Source: Promicromonospora panici
GTDB lineage: Bacteria > Actinomycetota > Actinomycetes > Actinomycetales > Cellulomonadaceae
Reading direction: 5' to 3'
NCBI RefSeq assembly: GCF_900608595.1
Contig: NZ_UWYY01000001.1
Coordinates: forward strand, 62,001-126,000
DNA length: 64,000 nt
Made by a program: the position numbers and the translations under genes
Notes under the pieces: model-generated
Told to the model about the DNA's origin: nothing
What the model saw: only the letters and a program-made list of their open reading frames with translations
Databases searched by the model: none
Part shown: piece after piece, positions 33,563 through 41,482 of the stretch
Layout: each line of letters starts with the position of its first letter
Numbering within the stretch: position 1 is the first letter of the stretch

Positions 33563-34987
33563 TCAGTTGCCCACCCCGTCGACCGTCGCGCCGTCCACGC
33601 TCTTCCACCAGTCACCGTAGGCACCGGCGACGTCACCGACGGCCCCGGGGGTGTCGCCCATCCCGGGGATGCTGACGTTGAAGTCGACCAGCGAGTCCGG
33701 ACCGGTCGCGTAGTCCTTGCCGTTGATGAGGTCGTCGTGCCAGCCGATGCCGAACGCGCCGAGGCCCGCCCAGTTCATCGCGACGGAAGTGCTGGAGAAG
33801 AACGAGCCCAGTCCCCGCAGCCCGTCGTCGACCAGGCCGCCCGCGCCGTGGGAGGTGCCGTTGACGATCGCCCGGAAGACCGCGCCGTCGGTGCCGCCCG
33901 CCTGCCAGACCCGGCTGATGTTTCCGGTACCGAGGTAGGCGGGGCGGCCCGTGAGGGTCATGCCCTTGGGCAGGGCCTTGGCGAAGTCGTCGGCGACCTT
34001 GGCCGCCTCGTCGCCGTACCGGAAAGCGGCCCGGACCGGACGAGTGAGCCGTGCGAAGATGCCGGGCTTGGCCGCCGCCGTCCATGCGGCACGGCCCGAC
34101 CGGGTGAACCGGAGCGCCGAGGTGACGCCCTTGACCAGGCCGCCCGCGGCGGCACCGACGCCCAGCGTCAGCAGGGCCACCGTGTCGAGGGCGACGTCGA
34201 GCCAGGACCCGTTCCCTGTCGACGCCAACGTCACGCTCAGCAGGAGGGTGAGGCCCGCGAAGATCGCCGCGAGGAGCAGGAGGCCGGGGAAGAAGAGCGA
34301 GAGCACCGCCAGGACGGTCGCGATGATCGACAGGATGTCCTTGAGCGCCTGGATCCAGCCCGCGTTCTCGCTCACCCAGTTGGCGAACTTGTCCCAGGCG
34401 GAGTCGGTGAGCCCGTCGGCGTCCATAACCTCGTTGAGCCGGTCCTCGGCGATGCCGGCGCGCTCCTCGACCGACTGCCGTGCCTCGTCCCACAGGGTGT
34501 AGGCGTCCCGGAGCGCCTGGACGTGCGGCTCCGCCGCCGACTCGAGGCCGTTGATCTGTTCCTGGGGCGTGGGGCCGTCGTCGTCGGGCTTCGGCGCCGG
34601 GGCGTCCTCGGCGTCGGTGATCTGGCCCTGGTAGCGGCGCGCGTCGTCGGCGTTGCTGTCCCGGGTGCTGACGGCCGTCCGGGCGTCGGCCTGCGCGTCG
34701 GCGAGGACCTGCGCGAAGGCGGTGAGCTCGGAGCCGGCGACCTCGTAGCGGTTCTGGATCTTCTCGAGCTGCGGCACCACGTCCTCGGACTTGTCGAACA
34801 TGGTGTCCGTCGCTTCGGCTTGGTACTGGTCTCGATCGGCGTTGATGATCTTCAGGTCCTGGACGGCGCGGGTCACGAGGATCGCCATGTCCGAGTACTT
34901 GAAGGCGTGGCTGCGGATTCCCTCGGCGTCGCCGGGGATGGGCGCGATCTGTTCGGCGTTCGCGAGCGCCGCGGAGATGTCGCTCAT
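33563..34987 (-). CDS. Putative type VII secretion substrate with central membrane segments
   Basis: 474 residues. The N-terminal ~210 are helical and coiled-coil-like (for example VVPQLEKIQNRYEVAGSELTAFAQVLADAQAD), typical of T7SS-targeted proteins. Residues ~217-285 contain two or three hydrophobic segments (ILSIIATVLAVLSLFF, LLLLAAIFAGLTLLLSVTLA). The C-terminal ~190 residues have no toxin motif I recognise and end DWWKSVDGATVDGVGN. The ATG overlaps the stop of the WXG100-like gene. Could be a membrane-acting effector or a channel-forming partner; unproven. Confidence 0.7.
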   Translation of the reverse strand: MSDISAALANAEQIAPIPGDAEGIRSHAFKYSDMAILVTRAVQDLKIINADRDQYQAEATDTMFDKSEDVVPQLEKIQNRYEVAGSELTAFAQVLADAQADARTAVSTRDSNADDARRYQGQITDAEDAPAPKPDDDGPTPQEQINGLESAAEPHVQALRDAYTLWDEARQSVEERAGIAEDRLNEVMDADGLTDSAWDKFANWVSENAGWIQALKDILSIIATVLAVLSLFFPGLLLLAAIFAGLTLLLSVTLASTGNGSWLDVALDTVALLTLGVGAAAGGLVKGVTSALRFTRSGRAAWTAAAKPGIFARLTRPVRAAFRYGDEAAKVADDFAKALPKGMTLTGRPAYLGTGNISRVWQAGGTDGAVFRAIVNGTSHGAGGLVDDGLRGLGSFFSSTSVAMNWAGLGAFGIGWHDDLINGKDYATGPDSLVDFNVSIPGMGDTPGAVGDVAGAYGDWWKSVDGATVDGVGN

Positions 34988-35274
34988 CAGGAACCCCTCA
35001 CACCCTCTGCCAGCTTGCGGTCCGTGTCCGTGAAGGCCTCGAAGATCTGCTTGCCGACCTTGTTCAGGTCCTCGACCTTCTCGATCAGCTCGTTGCGGGC
35101 CCGGTCCCAGTCGTTGCCGAACTTCGAGACGCACCCGGACAGCCCGTCGTGCGGGATCATCCCGGCGAGCGCGTCGGCATTGGTCTCCGCCTCGCGCAGG
35201 CTGGTCGCGATGAAGCCGAGCTTCTCCGCGGTCGTATCGACCTGGGCCAGGTCGATGTGCAGCTTGTCGCCCAT
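34987..35274 (-). CDS. WXG100-like small helical protein
   Basis: 95 residues, first gene of the operon, with GAGGGGG before its ATG. Two predicted helices: IDLAQVDTTAEKLGFIATSL and DWDRARNELIEKVEDLNKVG, separated by a loop with KFGNDW. This is the ESAT-6/WXG100 hairpin size, but the turn reads W56-D-R rather than W-x-G, closer to the EspA/EspE-like FxxxW variants. By family it is a secreted or chaperone partner in type VII secretion. No ESX ATPase or membrane core gene is in the window. Confidence 0.75.
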   Translation of the reverse strand: MGDKLHIDLAQVDTTAEKLGFIATSLREAETNADALAGMIPHDGLSGCVSKFGNDWDRARNELIEKVEDLNKVGKQIFEAFTDTDRKLAEGVRGS

Positions 35275-35396
35275 CGTGCCCCCTCGGGTTGGTCCTTGCC
35301 GCCCCCAAATATGGCAGGCGTGGCAACCACTGTCGATGGGGACAACTACCCAGGTCAGGCCTGCGCCGCGGCCGCCGCTCGCGCGGCAGCGGGCCC

Positions 35397-35473
35397 GGTC
35401 CGGCGCAAGCCCGGCGAGGCCGAGCTTCATCCATCCTGTTCGGGGGCTGGGGTTTAGGTTCGAAGATGCCTGA
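35397..35473 (+). pseudogene. Remnant of an OmpR-type response regulator 3' end
   Basis: The last 17 codons read SFIHPVRGLGFRFEDA-stop, matching PRFIHTVRGLGYRFEGA at the end of the regulator at 27247-27990. GTCCGGCGCAAG at 35398 corresponds to the VRRK codons of that gene, with a short deletion between. No receiver domain precedes it. It overlaps the convergent pseudo-HPt gene just as the intact copy does. Confidence 0.8.
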
Positions 35474-35906
35474 CCAGAGCGGCCTCGGTGTCGTGCGCCA
35501 GGCGCATGAGCCGCTCCAGGGCTTCGACCTCTGGACGGGTGTGATACCGGACGGCGTTCTGTGCCACGGTGCGAGCCGCCTCGGCCAGTGCGGTCGCCCC
35601 CACCGTGGCGCCCGTGACGGCCAGATCCATCGCTGTGTCGTAGACGAGGCACAGCCTGCGATCGAAGGTGGCGGCGGTGAGGACCTCGAGTCGCTGCTTG
35701 AGCCCGTCGCCGTACTGCTCGACGAGCCGGTCGGCGGCCGGCTTGCCGAGATCCTCGGTGAGCTCGTGGAGCACGCGTTCGTCGAGGATCTTCGTCGGGA
35801 GGACGCGCGCCATCGGGCCGAAGTCTCGCTCGTCACCGTCCGACCCGGTACGGCGCCGGCCGTCGGCACCGACTCGGTGGACCGGGAGCTGTCGTTTCTC
35901 AGCCAC
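35454..35906 (-). CDS. HPt-fold protein lacking histidine (copy 2), chimeric N-terminus
   Basis: 150 residues from the GTG at 35906. From residue 32 on (MARVLPTKILDERVLHEL) it aligns with the copy at 27944-28333 and has TAMDLAVTGATVGATALAEAA where HPt proteins carry AHxLK; M93 replaces the histidine. Residues 1-6 (MAEKRQ) come from the start of the small surface-protein gene, and 7-31 are the 3' end of sipW read in another frame. So this gene arose by an internal deletion of a duplicated operon. An internal ATG at 35813 matches the start of copy 1. Confidence 0.7.
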   Translation of the reverse strand: MAEKRQLPVHRVGADGRRRTGSDGDERDFGPMARVLPTKILDERVLHELTEDLGKPAADRLVEQYGDGLKQRLEVLTAATFDRRLCLVYDTAMDLAVTGATVGATALAEAARTVAQNAVRYHTRPEVEALERLMRLAHDTEAALVRHLRT

Positions 35907-36025
35907 GGCGATACCTCTCGTGAGTGGGTGAACGTCTGCTCCCAGCGTGCGGCCCAGAACTCAACGCCCAGCCAAAGATCCTCAAGATCGGCCTTGAGGT
36001 TCTAAAGGTCACCTTTGAGGTTCTG
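35907..36025 (-). promoter_or_regulatory. Second copy of the conserved regulatory block
   Basis: Duplicates 31021-31140, including ACGAGAGG before the start, AACTCAACGCCCAGCC, and CCTCAAG-GCCGAT-CTTGAGG. The AACCTCAA repeats here are 22 bases apart instead of 9. Preservation of the block after loss of the surface-protein genes suggests the remaining gene is still under the same control. Confidence 0.6.
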
Positions 36026-36047
36026 AGGTCGCTCCGCGGTGCCCTGG

Positions 36048-37472
36048 TCAGGCGGTTGCTGCGGCCGCCGCCTTCGCGGCGTCCGGCAGCGCGTCGAGGA
36101 TCCGGTTCACCGCGTCGTCGTCGTGCGACGCGGAGACGAACCAGGCCTCGAAGACCGACGGCGGCAGGTTGACCCCGGCCTCCAGCATGGCGTGGAAGAA
36201 CGGCGTGTACCGGTAGGTCTCGGCGGCCTGGGCCTGCGCGTAGTCACGCACCCCCGACGCCGCGGCCAGCGGTCCGAAGAACACGGAGAACAGAGAGCCC
36301 GCCCGCTGCACGCGGTGCTCGACGCCCGCGGCGGTCAGGGCGTCGCCGACGGCGTCGGACAGCACGCGCGAGACCTCGTCCACCCGCGCGTACACGGCGT
36401 CGTCGGCCAGCCGCAGGGTCGTCAGGCCCGAGGCGACCGCCACGGGGTTACCCGACAGCGTGCCGGCCTGGTAGACGGGCCCGAGGGGCGCCAGGTGGTC
36501 CATGACCGACGCCGGGCCGCCGAGCGCAGCGACCGGCATGCCGCCGCCGATGACCTTGCCGAACGTGAACAGATCAGGGGTGTAGCCCTCGCCGCCGGCG
36601 GCGCGGATGGCGTCGTTCTCCAGCCCCCACCAGCCGGACGGGCCCACGCGGAAGCCGGTGAGCACCTCGTCCATGATGAACAGGGCGCCGTGCGCCGTCG
36701 TGATGCGCCGCAGCCCCTCGTTGAAGCCCTCGGCGGGCGGGACCACACCCATGTTCGCGGGTGACGCCTCGGTGATGACGGCGGCGATCTCCGAGCCACG
36801 CTGCGCGAACGCGGCCTCGACGGCCGCAAGGTCGTTGTACGGCAGCACCAGCGTCTCGGCGGCGGTCGCCTCGGTGACACCCGCCGAACCCGGGAGCGCG
36901 AGCGTCGCGACGCCCGACCCGGCCTCGGCCAGCAGCGCGTCCATGTGCCCGTGGTAGCACCCGGCGAACTTGATGACGAGCGGCCGGCCGGTGAACCCGC
37001 GCGCGAGGCGGATCGCCGTCATCGTCGCCTCGGTGCCCGTGGAGACGAGGCGCACGCGCTCGGCGACGGGCACCCGGCGGCGGACCTCCTCCGCGAGCTC
37101 GACCTCCGCGACCGTCGGAGCACCGAACGAGAGGCCGCGTGCGGCGGCCTCCTGGACCGCCGCGACGACCTCGGGGTGCGCGTGGCCCAGCAGGGCGGGG
37201 CCCCACGAGCACACCAGGTCCACGTACTCGCGCCCGGCCACGTCCGTGACGTACGGGCCGCGGGCGGACGCCAGGAACCGCGGGTCGCCGCCGACGCTGC
37301 GGTACGCGCGGACCGGCGAGTTCACGCCGCCCGGGATCGCGCCCTGCGCGCGCAGGAACGCAGCGTGGTTCGCCTCGGGGGCACGGCGCAGGGCCTGGGG
37401 CTCAGCGGGCTCTCGGGTCTCGGCAGGCTCGACCACTGGTTCGGTCACTTGATCCACCCTCACTTGATCCAC
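36048..37472 (-). CDS. hemL: Glutamate-1-semialdehyde 2,1-aminomutase
   Basis: 474 residues; PLP enzyme converting glutamate-1-semialdehyde to 5-aminolevulinate. Core [48 protein letters not shown], the PLP aspartate in [10 protein letters not shown] and lysine in [12 protein letters not shown]. The enzyme proper starts near residue 34; the extension before it ([13 protein letters not shown]) is encoded by a CTCGACAGGCTCGACC-type repeat. The GTG at 37472 lies inside the hemB 3' end, in a 13-base sequence present twice (37460-37472 and 37445-37457), so a start at 37457 is equally possible. Last gene of hemC-hemD-hemB-hemL. Confidence 0.95.
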   Translation of the reverse strand: MDQVRVDQVTEPVVEPAETREPAEPQALRRAPEANHAAFLRAQGAIPGGVNSPVRAYRSVGGDPRFLASARGPYVTDVAGREYVDLVCSWGPALLGHAHPEVVAAVQEAAARGLSFGAPTVAEVELAEEVRRRVPVAERVRLVSTGTEATMTAIRLARGFTGRPLVIKFAGCYHGHMDALLAEAGSGVATLALPGSAGVTEATAAETLVLPYNDLAAVEAAFAQRGSEIAAVITEASPANMGVVPPAEGFNEGLRRITTAHGALFIMDEVLTGFRVGPSGWWGLENDAIRAAGGEGYTPDLFTFGKVIGGGMPVAALGGPASVMDHLAPLGPVYQAGTLSGNPVAVASGLTTLRLADDAVYARVDEVSRVLSDAVGDALTAAGVEHRVQRAGSLFSVFFGPLAAASGVRDYAQAQAAETYRYTPFFHAMLEAGVNLPPSVFEAWFVSASHDDDAVNRILDALPDAAKAAAAATA

Positions 37473-38458
37473 TCGGCGAGCTCCAGGGCCCAGTACGTGA
37501 GGATCACGTCCGCGCCCGCCCGCTTGATGCTCGTCACCGACTCCAGGACCGCCCGGTCGCGGTCGATCCAGCCGTTCGCCCCGGCCGCCTCGATCATCGC
37601 GTACTCGCCCGACACCTGGTACGCGGCCACCGGCACGTCGCTCCGGTCGGCGACGGCGCGCAGCACGTCCAGGTACGACCCGGCCGGCTTCACCAGCACG
37701 ATGTCGGCACCCTCGGCGAGGTCCAGGTCGGCCTCGCGCAGGCCCTCGCGGGCGTTCGCGAAGTCCATCTGGTAGGTCTTGCGGTCGCCCTTCAGCTCCG
37801 AGTCCACGGCCTCGCGGAACGGGCCGTAGTACGCGCTCGCGTACTTGGCGCTGTAGGCCAGGATGCTCGTGTCGAGGAAGTCCGCGTCGTCCAGGGCGTC
37901 CCGGATCATCGCGACCTGGCCGTCCATCATGCCCGACGGCGAGATGACGTCCGCGCCCGCCTTCGCCTGCGCCACCGCCATGGAGGCGTAGCGGGTGAGG
38001 GTCGCGTCGTTGTCCACCCGGCCGTCGGCGGTCAGGACGCCGCAGTGGCCGTGGTCGGTGAACTCGTCCAGGCAGGTGTCGGCCATGAGCACCGGGGTGG
38101 CCGTGCCCTCCGGAACCTCGTCCAGCACCTTGCGCGACGCCCGCAGCGCCCGCTGCAGGATCCCGTCCGCAGCGTCGGCTTGCGAGCCGTTCGCGTCCTT
38201 GACCGTGGGGATGCCGAACAGCATGACGCCGCCCAGACCCGCGTCGCGGGCCGCGCGCACCGCCTCGACCAGCGACTCCTCGGTGTGCTGCACCTGCCCG
38301 GGCATGCTCGCCAGCGGCGCGGGCTCCGTCAGGCCCTCCTTGACGAAGAGCGGCAGCACCAGGTCGGCGGGGTGCAGCCGCGTCTCCGCGACCAGACGGC
38401 GCATGCCCGGTGTGGCGCGCAGACGACGCGGTCGGTACACGATCCCGGTGGTGCTCAA
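37460..38458 (-). CDS. hemB: Delta-aminolevulinic acid dehydratase (porphobilinogen synthase)
   Basis: 332 residues; joins two 5-aminolevulinates to porphobilinogen. Metal-site stretch [17 protein letters not shown], Schiff-base lysines in [18 protein letters not shown] and [12 protein letters not shown], and the C-terminal ELAEWIK. The start is TTG at 38458 ([14 protein letters not shown]), with GAGAGGA upstream. A family A palindrome separates it from hemD, so it may have its own transcript. Confidence 0.96.
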   Translation of the reverse strand: MSTTGIVYRPRRLRATPGMRRLVAETRLHPADLVLPLFVKEGLTEPAPLASMPGQVQHTEESLVEAVRAARDAGLGGVMLFGIPTVKDANGSQADAADGILQRALRASRKVLDEVPEGTATPVLMADTCLDEFTDHGHCGVLTADGRVDNDATLTRYASMAVAQAKAGADVISPSGMMDGQVAMIRDALDDADFLDTSILAYSAKYASAYYGPFREAVDSELKGDRKTYQMDFANAREGLREADLDLAEGADIVLVKPAGSYLDVLRAVADRSDVPVAAYQVSGEYAMIEAAGANGWIDRDRAVLESVTSIKRAGADVILTYWALELAEWIK

Positions 38459-38477
38459 GGTAGTTCCTCTCGTCGTT

Positions 38478-38546
38478 CTTGGTTGTGGGCGTGATCGTTG
38501 CGACTACGTGCCCGGTTTAGGCGCAACGATCGCGCCCACAGCAAGG
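38478..38546. repeat. Palindromic element, family A copy 4
   Basis: Arms of about 24 bases (GGTTGTGGGCGTGATCGTTG and its inverse with one or two changes) around the loop ACTACGTGCCCGGTTTAGG, the same orientation as copy 3. It overlaps the last ~13 codons of hemD: the residues [11 protein letters not shown] and the TAG stop (38504-38506) are repeat sequence. It also lies 20 bases before hemB. Confidence 0.9.
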
Positions 38547-39319
38547 GCCTGGGTGACGGCGGTGGCCAGGGCCTCGTCCGTCGGGTGCTCGGCGACGGCC
38601 AGCACCGTGTGCCCGACGGCTCGTGCCGTGCCAGCCGACGGCTCGCCGATCGCCACCACCCGCTGCGGGCCCAGCTGGGCCGCCACCTGCCGGGCGGCCG
38701 AGCCCGAGGCGACCACCACGACGTCGTACCGACGGCGGAGCTCCTCCGGGAGCTCGCGGGCGACCGTCCGGTAGGCCGTCACGACGTCGACCGTCCAGCC
38801 CTTGGCCTCGAGCTCTGTGCGCAGCGTGTCGGACGCGAGGTCCCCGAGCGGGAGAAGCACGCGAGGCTCGGTGCCCTGGGCCGCGCGGGGGAAGCCGGCG
38901 GCGAGGCCGGCGGCGCTCGCGGTCTCCGGGACGAGGTCCGCGGCGACGTCGTACCGCGCGAGCGCCCGCTGCGTCGCGGGTCCGACGGCGGCCCACCAGG
39001 TCGTCCGTCCGACGTCGTGGGGCGGGGTTGCGGAGGGCGAGGCGCTGATCCGGGCGCCGAGCAGGGCGTACACCGCGTTGACGCTCGTGATCACCACCCA
39101 GGCGTACGCGCCGTCGGCCAGGCGCGCGCGGGCCGCGTCGAGCTCGGCAGGGTCCTCCACCGGGGCGCGCTCGATCACGGGTGCCGCGACGGGGTCGAGT
39201 CCTCGCTCGCGCAGCAGCGCGAGCAGCCCGGAGGCCCGCTCGGGGGCACGCGCGACCAGGACGGCCGGCGGAACGGCCGGACCGTGGAGTCCGGCCGTGG
39301 GCGGGACCTGCTCGGTCAC
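38504..39319 (-). CDS. hemD: Uroporphyrinogen-III synthase
   Basis: 271 residues; cyclises hydroxymethylbilane to uroporphyrinogen III. Sequence conservation in this family is low, but the two-domain pattern is present: [54 protein letters not shown], then [36 protein letters not shown] start overlaps the hemC stop (GTGA). The C-terminus [11 protein letters not shown] is encoded by a family A palindrome, so the natural stop has been replaced. Confidence 0.9.
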   Translation of the reverse strand: MTEQVPPTAGLHGPAVPPAVLVARAPERASGLLALLRERGLDPVAAPVIERAPVEDPAELDAARARLADGAYAWVVITSVNAVYALLGARISASPSATPPHDVGRTTWWAAVGPATQRALARYDVAADLVPETASAAGLAAGFPRAAQGTEPRVLLPLGDLASDTLRTELEAKGWTVDVVTAYRTVARELPEELRRRYDVVVVASGSAARQVAAQLGPQRVVAIGEPSAGTARAVGHTVLAVAEHPTDEALATAVTQALAVGAIVAPKPGT

Positions 39320-40407
39320 GCCTTCTCCGGGACCGTCGCGCTCAGCGGCGCGAGCCGCTCGGCGCCGTCGGCCAGCAGATGCTCGGCGACGGACCTGCCC
39401 AGCGCGCGGGCGGCGTCGTCGAGGATCTCGGGCGCGACGTCCGGGGAGAGCGGCGTCTCCCCGGTGCGCGACATCTGCTCCGAGCCGTCCACGGCCGCGA
39501 CCACGGCCCGCAGCCGGAGCACGGAGCCGGACACTGTGGCGTGCGCCCCGACCGGTGCGGCGCAGCCGGCCTCCAGCCGGGCCAGCACCGAGCGCTCGGC
39601 GAGGACGGCGAGGCGGGTCGGGCGGTGGTCGAGCAGGTGGATCGCCTCGGCGAGACTGTGCCCAGAGCCCGCCGAAGGTTCGGAAGCTCCGGGCGCGGCG
39701 CCCGTCGAGGGGTCGGGCACGAGGTCGGCCGTGCGGACCTCGACGGCGAGCGCACCCTGGCCGGGCGCGGGCGCCACGACGTCGACGTCGAGCACCTCGC
39801 TGATCACCTCGGTGCGGCCGAGCCGGGCCAGGCCGGCGTACGCGAGGACCACGGCGTCGAGGTCGGGGTCGGGGCCGAGCGCGCGGTTGAGGCGCGTGCC
39901 GACGTTGCCGCGGATGTCGACGACGTCCAGGTCCGGCCGCGCGGCGCGGATCTGGGCGGCCCGCCGGGGCGACCCGGTGCCCACGCGGCCCTCGTGCGGG
40001 AGCGTCGCGAGGGTGAGTCCGTCGCGGGCACACAGGGCGTCGCGCGGGTCCTCGCGCTCGGGCGTCACGAAGGTGAGGCCGGGCGCAGGGGTGGTCGGGA
40101 GATCCTTCAGGGAGTGGACGGCGACGTCGCAGCGGCCGTCCAGCAGGGCCTCGCGCAAAGCGGTCACGAAGACGCCGGTACCGCCCAGGCTGGCGAGGCT
40201 CCCGGTCTTCACGTCACCCTCGGTCCTGATGTGCACCAGCTCCACCGGCCGGCCGGTCAGCTCCTCCAGGCGCCTGGCCACCAGACCGCTCTGGGTCGTG
40301 GCGAGCGCGCTCGCGCGCGTGCCGAGACGGATCGGCGTTACGGGGCCCTGGGCGTTTCCGGGGGTGCTGACGGACAGGGGGGTCGGGGTCACCAACCCAG
40401 TCTCCAC
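39316..40407 (-). CDS. hemC: Porphobilinogen deaminase (hydroxymethylbilane synthase)
   Basis: 363 residues. IRLGTRASALATTQSG, HIRTEGDVKTG, the catalytic aspartate region VAVHSLKDLPT, GTGSPRRAAQIRAARPDL and the dipyrromethane cysteine in RLEAGCAAPVGAHA. An insertion of about 20 residues near 245 (DPSTGAAPGASEPSAGSGHS) is low-complexity and unusual. The first 25 residues before PIRLG are an extension; the GTG at 40388 is an alternative start. First gene of hemC-hemD-hemB-hemL. Confidence 0.95.
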   Translation of the reverse strand: METGLVTPTPLSVSTPGNAQGPVTPIRLGTRASALATTQSGLVARRLEELTGRPVELVHIRTEGDVKTGSLASLGGTGVFVTALREALLDGRCDVAVHSLKDLPTTPAPGLTFVTPEREDPRDALCARDGLTLATLPHEGRVGTGSPRRAAQIRAARPDLDVVDIRGNVGTRLNRALGPDPDLDAVVLAYAGLARLGRTEVISEVLDVDVVAPAPGQGALAVEVRTADLVPDPSTGAAPGASEPSAGSGHSLAEAIHLLDHRPTRLAVLAERSVLARLEAGCAAPVGAHATVSGSVLRLRAVVAAVDGSEQMSRTGETPLSPDVAPEILDDAARALGRSVAEHLLADGAERLAPLSATVPEKA

Positions 40408-40482
40408 CCGAACCCCCGCCCGGAGGAAACCCGGCGGCCTATCTCACAGCCTTGCTGGCGCACTGTCAGAACACGCTCCCAG

Positions 40483-41467
40483 ATGCTGGGCGCCGAGAAC
40501 CCGACGCTGTGCCCGATGAGCTCAATCCTGTTGCGGACGGAGTCGACGTCCTCCTCGCAGATCGAGAACCTGACCGTCGGTGCGGTCCAGCTCGCCCTGG
40601 CCGAGCTGGACCAGTCGAACAGTGACAACGCCATGGTGGTGATGGCGAACGTCCGGGCGATGGAGGCGGCACTCGCCCTGGCGGACAAGCTTGACGAGGA
40701 CGCGATCCTGGCGATGCAGGCCGAGCTTCTCTCGCGCCAGCGAGGCTGGGAGGAGCACGCCGGGAACTACCGCAAGGGTCTGGTCTGAGTCGGCTCGACG
40801 AGCGTCTCTCGGCGTGGGGCCCAGCACATCGCGCCACAGGCCGAGCAGGTTCCCGAAGCGATGGCTGACCTGGTTCGGTTCATGCATCGGGACGACCTGC
40901 CCGTGCTCGTTCAGGCGGCGGTGGCGCACGCCCAGTTCGAGACCATCCACCCGTTCGGGGACGGGAACGGCCGAACGGGTCGCGCCGTCGTGCACGCGAT
41001 CCTGAAGGCCAAGGGTGTCGTCACGCACACCACCGCGCCGGTCTCTGCCGGACCGCTCATCCAGACGGAGGAGTATTTCGACGCCCTGGGCGCATTCCCG
41101 GGACGGCGATGCGCGACCGATCGTGGAGCGGTTCACGGCTGCCAGCCGGTTCGCGGCGTCATCGGGTTCGGGGCTGGTCGACGACCTCGCGGACCAGGTG
41201 GATGCCTCGCGCCAGAGCATGGCAGGCCTCAGGCCTCAGGCTTCAGCGTGGAAGGTTCTCCCTTGCCTGGTCGCGCAGCCGGTCATCAACGCGCGCTTCC
41301 TCGCCGACAGTCTCGGTATGAACGACATGACGGCTCAGCGCGCACTGGGTCAGCTCACCGAAGCAGGCGTGCTCGAGGAGCGCACCGGCCTGCGGCGCAA
41401 CCGCGTATGGCAGCACGCGGGAATCCTGCGGGTGCTGGACACCTATGCGCAGCGGCTCCGGGGCTGA
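40483..41467 (+). pseudogene. Fic-family protein gene, broken by a nonsense codon and a frameshift
   Basis: Three pieces of one Fic (AMP-transferase-type) protein lie in order. Piece 1 (to 40788) has ILLRTESTSSSQIENLTVGA, the Fic N-terminal helical region. An in-frame TGA at 40786 stands where the family has tryptophan (GLV-W-VG). Piece 2 continues in the same frame with MADLVRFMHRDDLPVLVQAA, the intact catalytic motif HPFGDGNGRTGR. One extra base near 41097 then shifts the frame, and piece 3 (from RDGDARPIVERF) carries the C-terminal winged helix to VLDTYAQRLRG. The N-terminus also looks truncated. Lies inside the haem gene cluster on the opposite strand. Confidence 0.88.
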
Positions 41468-41482
41468 CCTCCGGCGACGGAT

